Below are positions 1 through 15,751 of a stretch of 35,541 nucleotides of DNA, piece after piece. Both the position numbers and the translations under genes were made by a program. This DNA comes from Solirubrobacterales bacterium. GTDB lineage: Bacteria; Actinomycetota; Thermoleophilia; Solirubrobacterales; Solirubrobacteraceae. The notes beneath the pieces were generated by a model that saw only the letters and a program-made list of their open reading frames with translations, was not told the DNA's origin and searched no databases. Each line of letters starts with the position of its first letter. Position 1 is the first letter of the stretch. The stretch is taken from positions 1 through 35,541 of the forward strand of contig JAOPZW010000114.1 in the NCBI GenBank assembly GCA_025963905.1, read 5' to 3'.

Positions 1-116
1 CGAGCTCGTGCGCGAGGGGCTGCTGCTGCGCCGCCACGGCTCGGGCACGTACGTCGCCGAGCCGAAGATCGCGCTGCCACTGACGATCACGTCGTTCTCG
101 GAGGACATGCGCCAGC
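1..116. repeat. Terminal direct repeat, left copy (identical to 35426-35541)
   Basis: cgagctcgtgcgcgaggggctgctg...gaggacatgcgccagc is read identically at both window ends. Confidence 0.97.
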
Positions 117-208
117 GCGGGATGCGCGCGGGCAGCCGGGGCCTTCGGAGCGGGCGGCAAGCTACTACGGGCTCAGGGACTGGTCAATACCAATCTCGGA
201 CCACTTGA
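2..208 (+). pseudogene. Truncated GntR regulator C-terminal portion; homology lost after ...EDMRQRGMRAGS at the inverted repeat
   Basis: In frame with 35259-35541 across the junction; reads RGLRSGRQATTGSGTGQYQSRTT* and stops, so most of the expected UTRA effector domain is missing. Confidence 0.7.
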
Positions 209-264
209 GTGGTTTGGCTGTGGAGCGGGGTTGGAGTGGGCAGTTGTGGCGCGTTGGCGCTCGG
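141..264 (+). repeat. Left arm of imperfect inverted repeat
   Basis: ggcaagctacta..ggactggtcaataccaatctcg.accacttga..ggtttggctgtgga.cggggt.ggagtggnca.ttgtggcgcgttggcgctc matches the reverse complement of 35091-35216. Confidence 0.9.
181..192 (-). promoter_or_regulatory. GntR/HutC dre-like operator TGGTCAATACCA
   Basis: Palindromic TGGT-N4-ACCA; exact reverse complement of the site at 35165-35176. Confidence 0.55.
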
Positions 265-632
265 CGGGGTCCGTCAAGGCCGGTGACCGGCAGCTCGCCC
301 GGATCGGTCGAGCCGGCATCGGGGGTGGTCACGACGAGGTCCGGTCTCTCGCTAGCCGCGCGCCGCAGGGCGGGGCTCGTCTCCCGCAGGAACGCCCTCT
401 GACCTCTGGGTCGACGGCGTCCTCAGGCGCCCTGGGGTACTAGACACCATCAGCCCAAGGAAGCGTTCGCGGCGGTCTCCGCGCTTGTGGAGCTGCTCTG
501 ACGAAGCCCGTCTGAGGAGCACAGAGGCGCCAGCGATGAGGTTCAGCAAGCGTCGTTGCCGGGAAGTTGCAGCCGACGCCAAGCCAGGGCCTGGGCCGCG
601 GAAGGTAGCGCGCCGGGCAAGGAGATGCTCTC

Positions 633-835
633 GTGAACGCAACCGCTCCCCGGACGGCCGCTCCGGACGAGGACGACGCCGCCCCCACCGGCCCTGGCGC
701 CGGGCTCGCCGCCGAACGCGTCAGCTTCCGTGACGCCGCCCGCAGGCTCGCCGAGGGCGAGCTCGGCTCGCTGCGCGTCCGGCTCATGCTCGCCGTCATC
801 TGGACGATCTTCACGATCGCCAAGATCGCTTCCGG
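633..835 (+). pseudogene. Truncated sugar ABC-transporter permease N-terminus (XylH/RbsC-like)
   Basis: VNATAPRTAAPDEDDAAPT...RLAEGELGSLRVRLMLAVIWTIFTIAKIAS resembles the N-terminus of XylH-type permeases; homology then stops. Confidence 0.5.
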
Positions 836-1101
836 CTCGAGGGCGCCGTCAGAGCGACGCTGTCGGTCAAATCGGGCTGGGGCGCGGTGCCCGCGATCGC
901 CGCGTCGCCATCGCGTCACAGGCGGCCGAGACGTCGCAGCAGCGCGTTGCGGCTCCACAACGACGCAGAGGCACAACGCGTGCTCGCCGAGAACGATCCA
1001 AGGTCCCCTGGCCGCGCGCGGCGTCGCGCCCGGCACGGGACCCCCGGCCCGGGAGACAGGCTCCAACGGCGCGGTCCGCTGTCACCGTTAAGCTGTCGCC
1101 C

Positions 1102-1746
1102 ATGGCCGTGCTGTCCGCTCCGATCCGCTACGCCGCATCAGCGCATCCGGGCTGCGCGTTCTGCGAGCGCATCGCGCGCGCCATCGAGCCGTCGCTGTTG
1201 CCCGACCCCGCCTTCGTCACCTGGGCCTCGGTCGGTGCTCTGGTCGACGGGCATGTTCTCGTCATCCCGCGCGCCCACGAGCTGAACGCCGCCGCAGGAG
1301 CGCCTGATCCGGCTTCCCGGCTTGCCCCGTATGTCGACGCCGTCACCGGCATGCTCGAGCGCAACTACGGGCCCACGTGCCTCTTCGAGCACGGGCCGGT
1401 GAGCCCCGGGACGGCACCCGGGTGCTCGATCGACCATGCGCACCTCCATCTTGTCCCGTGGTCCGGATCCCTCGTCGTGCTCGCCATGGCCGCGCATCCG
1501 GAGCTGTTGTGGCGCGAGTACTCGGGCGGGCTCGTCAACGGACTCCCGCCGGCCCCCGACACGTCCTACCTCCTGGTGCAGGATTCCGACGGCCGAGGCG
1601 CCGTGGGGTCCGGTGACACGATCCCGAGCCAAGCGCTCCGGAGGGTCATCGCGCGCGAGCTCGGGCGAACAGAGGAATGGGATTGGAAGACGCACGCGCA
1701 GTTGGAGACCCAGATGAGCACGATCCGGACCCTCACGGCGACCTAG
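1102..1746 (+). CDS. HIT (histidine triad) family hydrolase
   Basis: CAFCERI..., DGHVLVIPRAHELNAA, and the catalytic motif HAHLHLVP. Confidence 0.85.
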   Translation: MAVLSAPIRYAASAHPGCAFCERIARAIEPSLLPDPAFVTWASVGALVDGHVLVIPRAHELNAAAGAPDPASRLAPYVDAVTGMLERNYGPTCLFEHGPVSPGTAPGCSIDHAHLHLVPWSGSLVVLAMAAHPELLWREYSGGLVNGLPPAPDTSYLLVQDSDGRGAVGSGDTIPSQALRRVIARELGRTEEWDWKTHAQLETQMSTIRTLTAT

Positions 1747-2354
1747 CGCCCGCCGACGCCTCAGCCGGGGCGGAGCCACATTCCCGAGGGGAGTTCGCCT
1801 CGGTCCTCGGTACCTGGGACGATCGTGCGCCGTTCCAATGGGAGTCTCGGTGGCCCGCCAAGGCCAGGGTGCAAATGGGGATCGAGCTCTGCTACCTCGC
1901 GGTCCTGTTCGCTGCCTGCCCCGTTGGCCTCTTCTGTCTCAGCACCGGCAAGCTCGATGTCGCGTTGGACATTACGGCGGCCGAGAGCCGCTCCCTCGCC
2001 CTCTACGGCGACGCCTGGCTGGGCGGATTGCTGGGCGGCTGTCTGTTCTCGATGAAGTGGCTCTACCACTCGATCGCGCGCGGCAAGTGGCACCTAGACC
2101 GGCGCGCGTGGCGCTTCCTGACGCCGCTGGTCTCCGCGGGCCTGGCGTTCGGCACGATGGCCCTGTTCATCTCCGGAGCGCTGCCGCTCTTTAGCGAGCG
2201 CATCACCGGCACCTTGCCTGGTGTCACCGGCGTGAGCTTCCTGGTCGGCTACTTCTCCGACGACACGGTGGCCGCCCTCGCCGGGGCCGCGACCAAGCTG
2301 CTACGAGGAGCAGACGAGAAGGAGCCAGATGTCAGCGATCGCGGTCGGAACTAA
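1677..2354 (+). CDS. Multi-pass membrane protein of unknown function
   Basis: Hydrophobic segments IELCYLAVLFAACPVGLFCL, LGGLLGGCLFSMKWL, FLTPLVSAGLAFGTMALFISGALPLF, VTGVSFLVGYF; overlaps both neighbouring genes. Confidence 0.7.
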   Translation: MGLEDARAVGDPDEHDPDPHGDLAPADASAGAEPHSRGEFASVLGTWDDRAPFQWESRWPAKARVQMGIELCYLAVLFAACPVGLFCLSTGKLDVALDITAAESRSLALYGDAWLGGLLGGCLFSMKWLYHSIARGKWHLDRRAWRFLTPLVSAGLAFGTMALFISGALPLFSERITGTLPGVTGVSFLVGYFSDDTVAALAGAATKLLRGADEKEPDVSDRGRN

Positions 2355-4743
2355 GGCCGAGGGACTCCTCGGGCTGCCGGCCGGGTGGACACCGCCGTTC
2401 ATGGTGGTCAACCTGACGACCGCCGTCGACCTCCAGCACGGCCGACCGATCAATGACGGTCTTCCGGGCCGGCTCAGGGCCTTTGACGAAGGACCCCAGC
2501 TTGAACGGCTGTTCGCCGAGGCACCCGACGGAGTGCTCGTTCGTAGTAGCGCGCTCGACGAAGGCATGAGCTCCCGCGGGCTTTTCAAGTCGCTGCACGT
2601 CGGTTTCCCGAGCTTCGTCACGGTCGCAGAAGCCATGTCCGACATCTGGCAGCACGCCGCCACCGACCAGGAGGAGCCGGGGCCCATCCCGCTCATCGTC
2701 CAGCGCTTCGTGCGGCCCCAGCTGCTCGGTCACCTGTCCAACGAGATCCGCCTGCGCAAGGACCGGCGCGACTGGACCGTGGAGATTCAGGGGGAGACCA
2801 CCGTCGCCCACGCCGGCGGCATGCGCGCGCTCAAGAAGGACCGCGTGCCGCTGACCGACGTGGATCCGGCTTGCGCGTCCAGCGACGACCTCATCGGCGT
2901 CCTGCGGCGGGTCGCCGGCGCTTTCACGGAGGTGGGTCGCCGTCATCACCTCGAGTGGGTGTGGGATGGCGGTCGCCTCTGGATCGTGCAGCACGACGAG
3001 GTCGCCGAGCTCCGCTCGTCCGAGCCGCGCGCCATCGGCTGGGCGCAGGAGTTCCCCGCGCTTAAGTGCTTCCGGCCGCCCGGCCAAGGCGACGTGGATT
3101 TCCCGAAGGTGCGTTGCATCGCCGAGTACGCCGCCGCCGGTCTTCCGCACCAGGACCTGCGGCTGCTCACCGATCCCGGGCTGTTCACCCTGCTGCGTGC
3201 CGGCGGCGCCGTCCCGGCGCTCGAGAGCGATCTCTCGGTCCTGGCCGAGCGCAAGGCGGTCATCCGCACCGACGTCAGGCGCGGCGAGGACCGCGACTTC
3301 GACGTCCTGCGGGCGCGCACCGACGCGGGCTGCTCGGCCGGCGAGCTGCTCGGCTTCCTCCGTCAGACGCTCGATGACCTGACGCAGGCCGAGATCCCGC
3401 CCGGCGACGTGGTGTTCCTCGTGCACCCCTTCGTCCCAGCCGACGCCTCCGCGTGGAGCCTGGCGGCGCCCAGCACCAGCCAGGTGCGCGTCGACGCGAC
3501 GTACGGACTCCCTGACGGGCTTTTGTACTACCCGCATGACTCCTATGTCGTCGACACGCGGTCGGCGTCCGTGCGGCAGCGGCTGCGCTGCAAGAGCCGG
3601 ATCCTCACCTCGGACACCGTGGGTCAATGGCACGACGAGCCGCTGGGGAGCCCCTGGAACTGGCGCGCGACGCTCAGCGACGTGGAGGCTCGGCTGATCG
3701 CCCGGATGAGCAAGCAGCTGGCCGATCACCTCGGGCGCGCGGTCGAGATCATGTTCCTCGTCCGCACGCACACCCTGGACCGTGGCAGCTACGTGCTGCC
3801 GTGGGTCCACCGCGACGGCAGTCATCGTCCCGCTAGGCCTGCGGCGACGACCTCGTTCTTCCCCTCGCAGGAAGCGCTAGTCCGCAACTTCACCGATCTG
3901 CGCAAGCTGTCGGAGACGATGACCGACGCGGCGTCGTCCGCCGGCCGCGTCCTTGTTCAGCTCCGGCCGGAGGCCAGCGTCCTCCATGACTCGACATTCC
4001 TCGACGAGCTCGTGGCCGTGTGCGCCGCGAAGCATTGCTCGATCGAGCTCGAGGGAAGCACGCTGTCGCACATCTACTACGAGCTGGTTCGGGCCGGGCT
4101 GCACGTCGAGGTCCAGGACCCCATTTCGACCTCGGGTGCCGAGCCCGTGTCGTTCGGCAAGCTCGTGCGCGACCTCATCCCCTCGAACATCGCCGCCCGA
4201 GGCGAACACGTCGTGAGCTACCAGGCCTCCGGAGACGAGCTGCAGTCCCTGCTGCGCGCAAAGGTGGTCGAGGAGGCGTTCGAGATCGCGCGCGCCCGGT
4301 CGAGCGATGAGCTCTTGGAGGAGATCGGCGACGCGCTCGACGTCCTCGCGTCGCTATGTACGCTCACCGGCACCGACCTGGCGACCGTGAGCGAATGGGC
4401 CGAGCAGAAGCGCCGGACCCGCGGTGGCTTCAACATGGGCCAGGTCCTCGTCGAGACCCGGGAGCCCACGCTCGAGGAGGCGACGGCCGGCGACCCTCCG
4501 CGCTACCCGGTGACCGAGGACGTGCGCCTGCAAGTCGAGCGCCGCCAGTCGGAGTTCCCGGAGACCGTCGTCGTCGGCGACCAGGACGCCCGCATCCCGT
4601 ACGAGGTCCAGCTCTCGCGGCCCGACGGTATCGCCGTGAGCATCGACGGCATGGAGTTCGAGCTCGAGTTCCGCACCGACGGCGCGGTCGTCCGCCGGGC
4701 GGTTCCGACTGAGCACCCCGACCAGCTGGAGCTCGGCTTCTAG
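2329..4743 (+). CDS. PEP-synthase/PPDK N-terminal-like domain fused to a C-terminal MazG-like/PRA-PH-like nucleotide pyrophosphohydrolase
   Basis: N-terminal region has VLVRSSALDEGMSSRGLFKSLHVGF...LIVQRFV; C-terminal KLVRDLIPSNIAARGEHVVSYQ...LLRAKVVEEAFEIARARSSDELLEEIGDALDVLASL...EQKRRTRGGF. Confidence 0.75.
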   Translation: MSAIAVGTKAEGLLGLPAGWTPPFMVVNLTTAVDLQHGRPINDGLPGRLRAFDEGPQLERLFAEAPDGVLVRSSALDEGMSSRGLFKSLHVGFPSFVTVAEAMSDIWQHAATDQEEPGPIPLIVQRFVRPQLLGHLSNEIRLRKDRRDWTVEIQGETTVAHAGGMRALKKDRVPLTDVDPACASSDDLIGVLRRVAGAFTEVGRRHHLEWVWDGGRLWIVQHDEVAELRSSEPRAIGWAQEFPALKCFRPPGQGDVDFPKVRCIAEYAAAGLPHQDLRLLTDPGLFTLLRAGGAVPALESDLSVLAERKAVIRTDVRRGEDRDFDVLRARTDAGCSAGELLGFLRQTLDDLTQAEIPPGDVVFLVHPFVPADASAWSLAAPSTSQVRVDATYGLPDGLLYYPHDSYVVDTRSASVRQRLRCKSRILTSDTVGQWHDEPLGSPWNWRATLSDVEARLIARMSKQLADHLGRAVEIMFLVRTHTLDRGSYVLPWVHRDGSHRPARPAATTSFFPSQEALVRNFTDLRKLSETMTDAASSAGRVLVQLRPEASVLHDSTFLDELVAVCAAKHCSIELEGSTLSHIYYELVRAGLHVEVQDPISTSGAEPVSFGKLVRDLIPSNIAARGEHVVSYQASGDELQSLLRAKVVEEAFEIARARSSDELLEEIGDALDVLASLCTLTGTDLATVSEWAEQKRRTRGGFNMGQVLVETREPTLEEATAGDPPRYPVTEDVRLQVERRQSEFPETVVVGDQDARIPYEVQLSRPDGIAVSIDGMEFELEFRTDGAVVRRAVPTEHPDQLELGF

Positions 4744-5533
4744 GCCGAGCGCATTGCCGTTTGTTGGAGTGGCGTGGCGGTCGCGGCTGTGCTGATCGAG
4801 GCGGGCTCCGAGCGCATCCTGCTGCGACTGGGCGAGTACGCCCGCGCGCGCGTCGACGGCGAGACCCGAAAGTCGGTAACGCCGATCGACAGCGCCCGCC
4901 TCCGCGCGGTTGAGGCACAAGGCGGCTCCCTCGCGGAACTCCTCGGCCTCGCGGCGTAGGCCAGGGCGGACGGTCGTAAGTGGCAAGTGTTCCGCGGGAC
5001 GATCTTGTCGATCCCCAGCGAGCGATCGTCGGCGGGCGCGTCAGCCGACGCATCTAAGCTAATCGGGCGCTCGAGAGTCCTCGCCGCGGCAAGAAGTCGC
5101 GCCCGACGTCGGCGCTGCGATCCAGCGAGCCGAGGATCCGCTCGACCTCGACGGAGCGCATGCCGAGATGGGAGGCCTACCACCCACAACCGCCGTCGCA
5201 CCTCACCGAACGGGCTGAGATCCACGGACCGAGCTGTCCAGACCGGGCGGGCGGGCCCCAGCGGAGGTGCGGCGTTCTCCGCCTGGGCCGGCGTCTGACC
5301 CGGGTTGGCTTACGCCGAGAGGCAGCCCGTGACGAACGCGAGTGGCGACACCGGGACGACAACTCCGACTGCGCAGCGAGCACCCGCGCAGGCTCGACCA
5401 GGTCGTGCGCATCTCCAGGGCTACGCGGAGCACGGCCCCCGGATCGCCAACCACTCGCTGGAGACGCTGCAGCCACTCGGCCGCGCGTCAACCTGTCAGG
5501 CCGACCCGGTACGGTCCACCCACTGAGTCCCCC

Positions 5534-8500
5534 GTGTCGAAGCTCGAGGATCTCCAGCCCGGCCTGCGTCTCGCTGGCGTGATTCCCGGGCAGAACGTCG
5601 CCGTCATCGCCGTGCAGCCGCACGGACCCGATGCGATCGAGCTCACGTACAAGACTGCCGAGGGCGATCTCGGCCAGCGCGTCCTCGGTCGCGACGCCGA
5701 GGAGAAGCTCGCGATCGCCCACGCCGAGGCACGCCCCCTCGACGCTGTCGCCGCCGACTTCAAGCTCGTCGCCGAGTGCCAGCGGATCAAGCTCGCCGGA
5801 CTGTCGGACCCGATGCTCGCGGTCACGACGTCAGACATCCAGCCGTTGCCCCACCAGCTGCGTGCCGTCTACGGCGAGCTGCTCCCGCGCACGCCCCTGC
5901 GGTTCCTCCTTGCCGACGACCCGGGCGCCGGCAAGACGATCATGGCCGGGCTCTACATCAAGGAGCTCATCCTCAGGGAGGACGTCAAGCGTTGCCTGAT
6001 CGTCGCCCCCGGCGGCCTCGTTGACCAGTGGCAGGACGAGCTGTACCTGAAGTTCGGGCTCGCCTTCGAGATCTTCACGCCGCAGCTGAGCGAGACCGTG
6101 TTCGGCGCCTCGGCCTTCGAGCAGCACCCGTTGCTGATCGCGCGCATGGATCAGCTCGCGCGCAACGAGGACCTGGTGGCCGAGCTGGCCAAGTCCGAGT
6201 GGGACCTCGTGGTCGTCGATGAGGCCCACCGCATGGGCGCCCATTACTTCGGCGGCAAGCTCGAGAAGACCAAGCGGTTCCAGCTCGGCGAGCTGCTCGG
6301 CGACGTCGCGCGTCATCTGCTGCTCATGACCGCGACCCCGCACAGCGGCAAGGAGGAGGACTTCCAGCTCTTCCTCACGCTGTTGGACCGCGACCGTTTC
6401 GAGGGCAAGTACCAGGCGAAGATCCATGCCGCCGACACCTCAGGGGTGATGCGGCGGATGGTCAAGGAGGATCTGCTCACGTTCGACGGCAAGCCGCTGT
6501 TCACCGAGCGGATCGCCGAGACCGTCCCCTACGAGCTCACCGAGCTCGAGCAGGACCTGTACGAGCAGGTCACGACCTACGTCCGCGAGGGGATGAACCG
6601 CGCCGAGAAGCTCGACGGCAAGCGCCGCAACACGGTCGGCTTCGCGCTCACCGTCCTGCAGCGCAGGCTGGCATCCAGCCCGGAGGCGATCTACCGCTCC
6701 CTCGAGCGCCGCGCCGCTCGCCTCGAGCGCCGCAAGCAGGAGATCCTCGACGGCGCGGCGATCGGTGAGCCGAGGGCCGCAGACGTCGTGGGCGACCTCA
6801 ACGAGTTCGATGACGACGAGTTCTCGGCCGAGGAGCTTGAGAGCATCGAGGATGAGCTCGTTGACGCGGCGACTGCGGCGCGCACCGTCGAGGAGCTCGA
6901 TGCCGAGCTGCTCGATCTGCGCGACCTCATCAAGGCCGCGGCGCGGGTGCGTGCATCGGACACAGACCGCAAGTGGTCAGAGCTGCGCACGATTCTCGAG
7001 GACAACACGCTCGCCGCTCCTGGTTCCGGCGTCGAGCGGCGCAAGCTCATCGTCTTCACCGAGCATCGCGACACTCTGGAGTACCTCGCGCGCCGGATCG
7101 GGTCGCTCCTCGGCCGGCCCGAGGCGGTCAAGGCGATCCACGGCGGCGTGCGTCGCGCCCAGCGCCGCCAGATCACCGAGGAGTTCACGCACAACCCGGC
7201 CTGCCAGGTTCTGCTCGCCACCGACGCCGCCGGGGAGGGCCTCAACCTCCAGGTCGCCCACCTGATGGTCAACTACGACCTTCCGTGGAACCCGAACCGG
7301 ATCGAGCAGCGCTTCGGCCGGATCCACCGCATCGGCCAGCGCGAGGTCTGCCGCCTGTGGAACCTCGTTGCCGACAACACCCGCGAGGGTGAGGTCTTCG
7401 CCCGGCTGCTGCTGAAGATCGAAGAGCAGCGAAAGGCCTATGGCGGCAAGGTGTTCGACGTGCTCGGGACGGCGTTCAGCGAGACGCCGCTGCGTACGCT
7501 GCTCATCGACGCGATCCGCTATGGCGAACTCCCTGAGACCAAGGCGAAGATGGAGAAGGTCATCGACGCTGGGGTGGCTCGCGGTATCGAGGAGCTGCTA
7601 GTCGAGCGCGCGCTTGCGACCGACGCGATGCAGCACGCGGACATCGCGCAGCTCCGCGCGCTGATGGACGAGGCGCGGGCCCGACGCCTGCAGCCTCACT
7701 ACATCGAAGGCGCGTTTCGAACGGCGTTCACGCGCCTGGGCGGCAAGATCCGCCGCCGCGAGCAGGGCCGCTTCGAGATCACCCACGTCCCGGCGCAGCT
7801 GCGAACGATCGGGCGAGGCCCGATCGCCAGCCGGTATGAGCGCGTCACATTCGACATCGAGCATGTGCTTGATGAGTCCGGCGCTCGCGCCGAGCTGCTC
7901 GCCCCCGGCCACCCTCTGCACAACACCGTCACCGACGAGACCGTCGCTCGTTGGCACGAGACGCTCGAACGCGGCACCGTCCTCGTCTCGCCGACGGTGC
8001 AGGAGCCGCGCCTGCTCGTCGGCGTCATCGAGGAGATCGCCGACGCGACCGAGACCGCCGTCGCGCGCCGCTTCAGCTACGCGTTCATCGACGAGCACGG
8101 CAGCGTCGAGGCGGCGGGGCCGGCACCGTACCTCGATTGCGTCGCGGCCCCGTTGACAAATGAGGTCATCGCGGCCCGGGCGCTGCCTTGGCTCGCGGAA
8201 GCCGAGGAGCGGGCGGCGAGCTGGATCATCGCCAACCAGGTCCCCGCGTTCCTGAGCGAGGTCAAGCTGCGCCGCGAGGCCGAGTTGCACCGCGTACGCG
8301 ACCAGGTCGGGCGTCGCCTGGACCAGGAGAGCAACCGCCTCATCCTCGAGGCGATGGTCGCCCAGGAGCAGGAGCAGGCCGGCAAGAAGCCCAAGGAGAG
8401 CCACACGAGCCTGATGCTGAAGTCCGCCGATCTCGAGGGCCGCCGCACCGCGCGGCTTGCGCTGCTCGACCGCCAGCTTCAGATGCAGGCCAAGCCCCCG

Positions 8501-8971
8501 CGGGTCGTCACGGCTGCGCTCGTGCTGCCACTTGCGACCGTGGAGACCCAGATCCCCGACGACGCGCCGATGCACGCGGTCGAGACGAAGGAGGTCGAGC
8601 GCCGCGGCGTCGACCTCGTCCTGGCGACCGAGCGCATGCTCGGCCGCAGCCCGGTCGAGCAGGCGTTCAACAACCCAGGTTTCGATGTCCTCTCCGTCCG
8701 CGACGGCGAGGATCCGATCCGCATCGAGGTCAAGGCCCGCATCGCCGGCGCCGAGGACTTCTTCGTCACCCACAACGAGGTGCTCACCGCGCTCAACAGC
8801 GCGCCGCGGTACCGGCTGGCGCTCGTGCGCGTCGACCCGCGCGGCCCCGAGCACGACGAGGTCCGCTACCTCGAGAACCCGTTCGGCCGCTTCGACGCCG
8901 GCGACTTCGACGCGACCGGCCACCGCGGCAAGTGGGACACGACCTGGGCGCGCGGCAGGGAGCCGTTTTGA
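5534..8971 (+). CDS. SNF2-family DEAD/DEAH helicase with C-terminal DUF3883-like domain (DrmD-like)
   Basis: GTG start; LRFLLADDPGAGKTIMAGLYIKEL, VVVDEAHRMG, LLLMTATPHSGKEEDF, VLLATDAAGEGLNLQVAHLMVNYDLPWNPNRIEQRFGRIHRIGQ; C-terminal NPGFDVLSVRDGEDPIRIEVKAR. Confidence 0.92.
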   Translation: MSKLEDLQPGLRLAGVIPGQNVAVIAVQPHGPDAIELTYKTAEGDLGQRVLGRDAEEKLAIAHAEARPLDAVAADFKLVAECQRIKLAGLSDPMLAVTTSDIQPLPHQLRAVYGELLPRTPLRFLLADDPGAGKTIMAGLYIKELILREDVKRCLIVAPGGLVDQWQDELYLKFGLAFEIFTPQLSETVFGASAFEQHPLLIARMDQLARNEDLVAELAKSEWDLVVVDEAHRMGAHYFGGKLEKTKRFQLGELLGDVARHLLLMTATPHSGKEEDFQLFLTLLDRDRFEGKYQAKIHAADTSGVMRRMVKEDLLTFDGKPLFTERIAETVPYELTELEQDLYEQVTTYVREGMNRAEKLDGKRRNTVGFALTVLQRRLASSPEAIYRSLERRAARLERRKQEILDGAAIGEPRAADVVGDLNEFDDDEFSAEELESIEDELVDAATAARTVEELDAELLDLRDLIKAAARVRASDTDRKWSELRTILEDNTLAAPGSGVERRKLIVFTEHRDTLEYLARRIGSLLGRPEAVKAIHGGVRRAQRRQITEEFTHNPACQVLLATDAAGEGLNLQVAHLMVNYDLPWNPNRIEQRFGRIHRIGQREVCRLWNLVADNTREGEVFARLLLKIEEQRKAYGGKVFDVLGTAFSETPLRTLLIDAIRYGELPETKAKMEKVIDAGVARGIEELLVERALATDAMQHADIAQLRALMDEARARRLQPHYIEGAFRTAFTRLGGKIRRREQGRFEITHVPAQLRTIGRGPIASRYERVTFDIEHVLDESGARAELLAPGHPLHNTVTDETVARWHETLERGTVLVSPTVQEPRLLVGVIEEIADATETAVARRFSYAFIDEHGSVEAAGPAPYLDCVAAPLTNEVIAARALPWLAEAEERAASWIIANQVPAFLSEVKLRREAELHRVRDQVGRRLDQESNRLILEAMVAQEQEQAGKKPKESHTSLMLKSADLEGRRTARLALLDRQLQMQAKPPRVVTAALVLPLATVETQIPDDAPMHAVETKEVERRGVDLVLATERMLGRSPVEQAFNNPGFDVLSVRDGEDPIRIEVKARIAGAEDFFVTHNEVLTALNSAPRYRLALVRVDPRGPEHDEVRYLENPFGRFDAGDFDATGHRGKWDTTWARGREPF

Positions 8972-8975
8972 TCCG

Positions 8976-11825
<2,850 letters not shown>

Positions 11826-11828
11826 CCG

Positions 11829-15154
<3,326 letters not shown>

Positions 15155-15158
<4 letters not shown>

Positions 15159-15751
15159 CGCACCGCGGCAGCGTCCGCGGGCTCGCCTCGCGCTCGCCGA
15201 CAGGCCGACGCGATGGGTCCTCCTTGGCCCAACTTCGGCGGGTGGAGCCTGTCCGCCCCGACTGCCAAGCTGCTCTGTCGCTCCCGATCCACATGCTCAG
15301 ACAACTCCTGATCTCAGCTCTGGCAATTGGAACGCTGCTATCGACGGCCGCGCCCGCCAACGGTCAGAACAAACCGCGAACAAACGTCGACCAACGCGTA
15401 GCTCGGCTCGAGGCGCAGGTTGTAAAGCTGCAGCACGACGTCGACGTTGAGCGGGCGGCTCGGGTGCAGCTCGGGGACGACTCGCACTACTACTTCGGGT
15501 CCGTCGCAATCATCGTCGGTATCGCCACGTTGCTCATCGCGATCGTCGCGCTGGGTGCGACCTTCGCGGGTTACCGCCTCGTTCGCGACTACGTGACGAA
15601 AGAGTTTGATAGGCGCGCCGGAGACGCCTTCGACAACCAGGTCGGCCCGCTCATCGATGGGAAGCTTGACGCGGCGACTGAGAAGTTCGACGCAGAGCTG
15701 GCGAAGATGGTCGCGGCAGCTCGTCAGGCTATGGGGCAGAACCCAGCTTGA
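15155..15751 (+). CDS. Small membrane-anchored coiled-coil protein (signal/TM, then TM); alternative start at 15293
   Basis: ATGA stop-start overlap with the DUF499 gene; MLRQLLISALAIGTLLSTAAPANG, coiled-coil DQRVARLEAQVVKLQHDVDVERAARVQL, TM VAIIVGIATLLIAIVALGATFAGYRLV. Confidence 0.7.

Noticed and set aside
2332-3825. Long minus-strand ORF (497 aa) opposite the MazG-like fusion gene
   Set aside because: High-GC shadow ORF: low-complexity Arg/Ala/Gly-rich translation without recognisable motifs, opposite a well-supported gene.
4774-4959. 61-aa ORF MAVAAVLIEAGSERILLRLGEYARARVDGETRKSV...
   Set aside because: Short, with no recognisable family and no clear ribosome-binding site; cannot be separated from chance.
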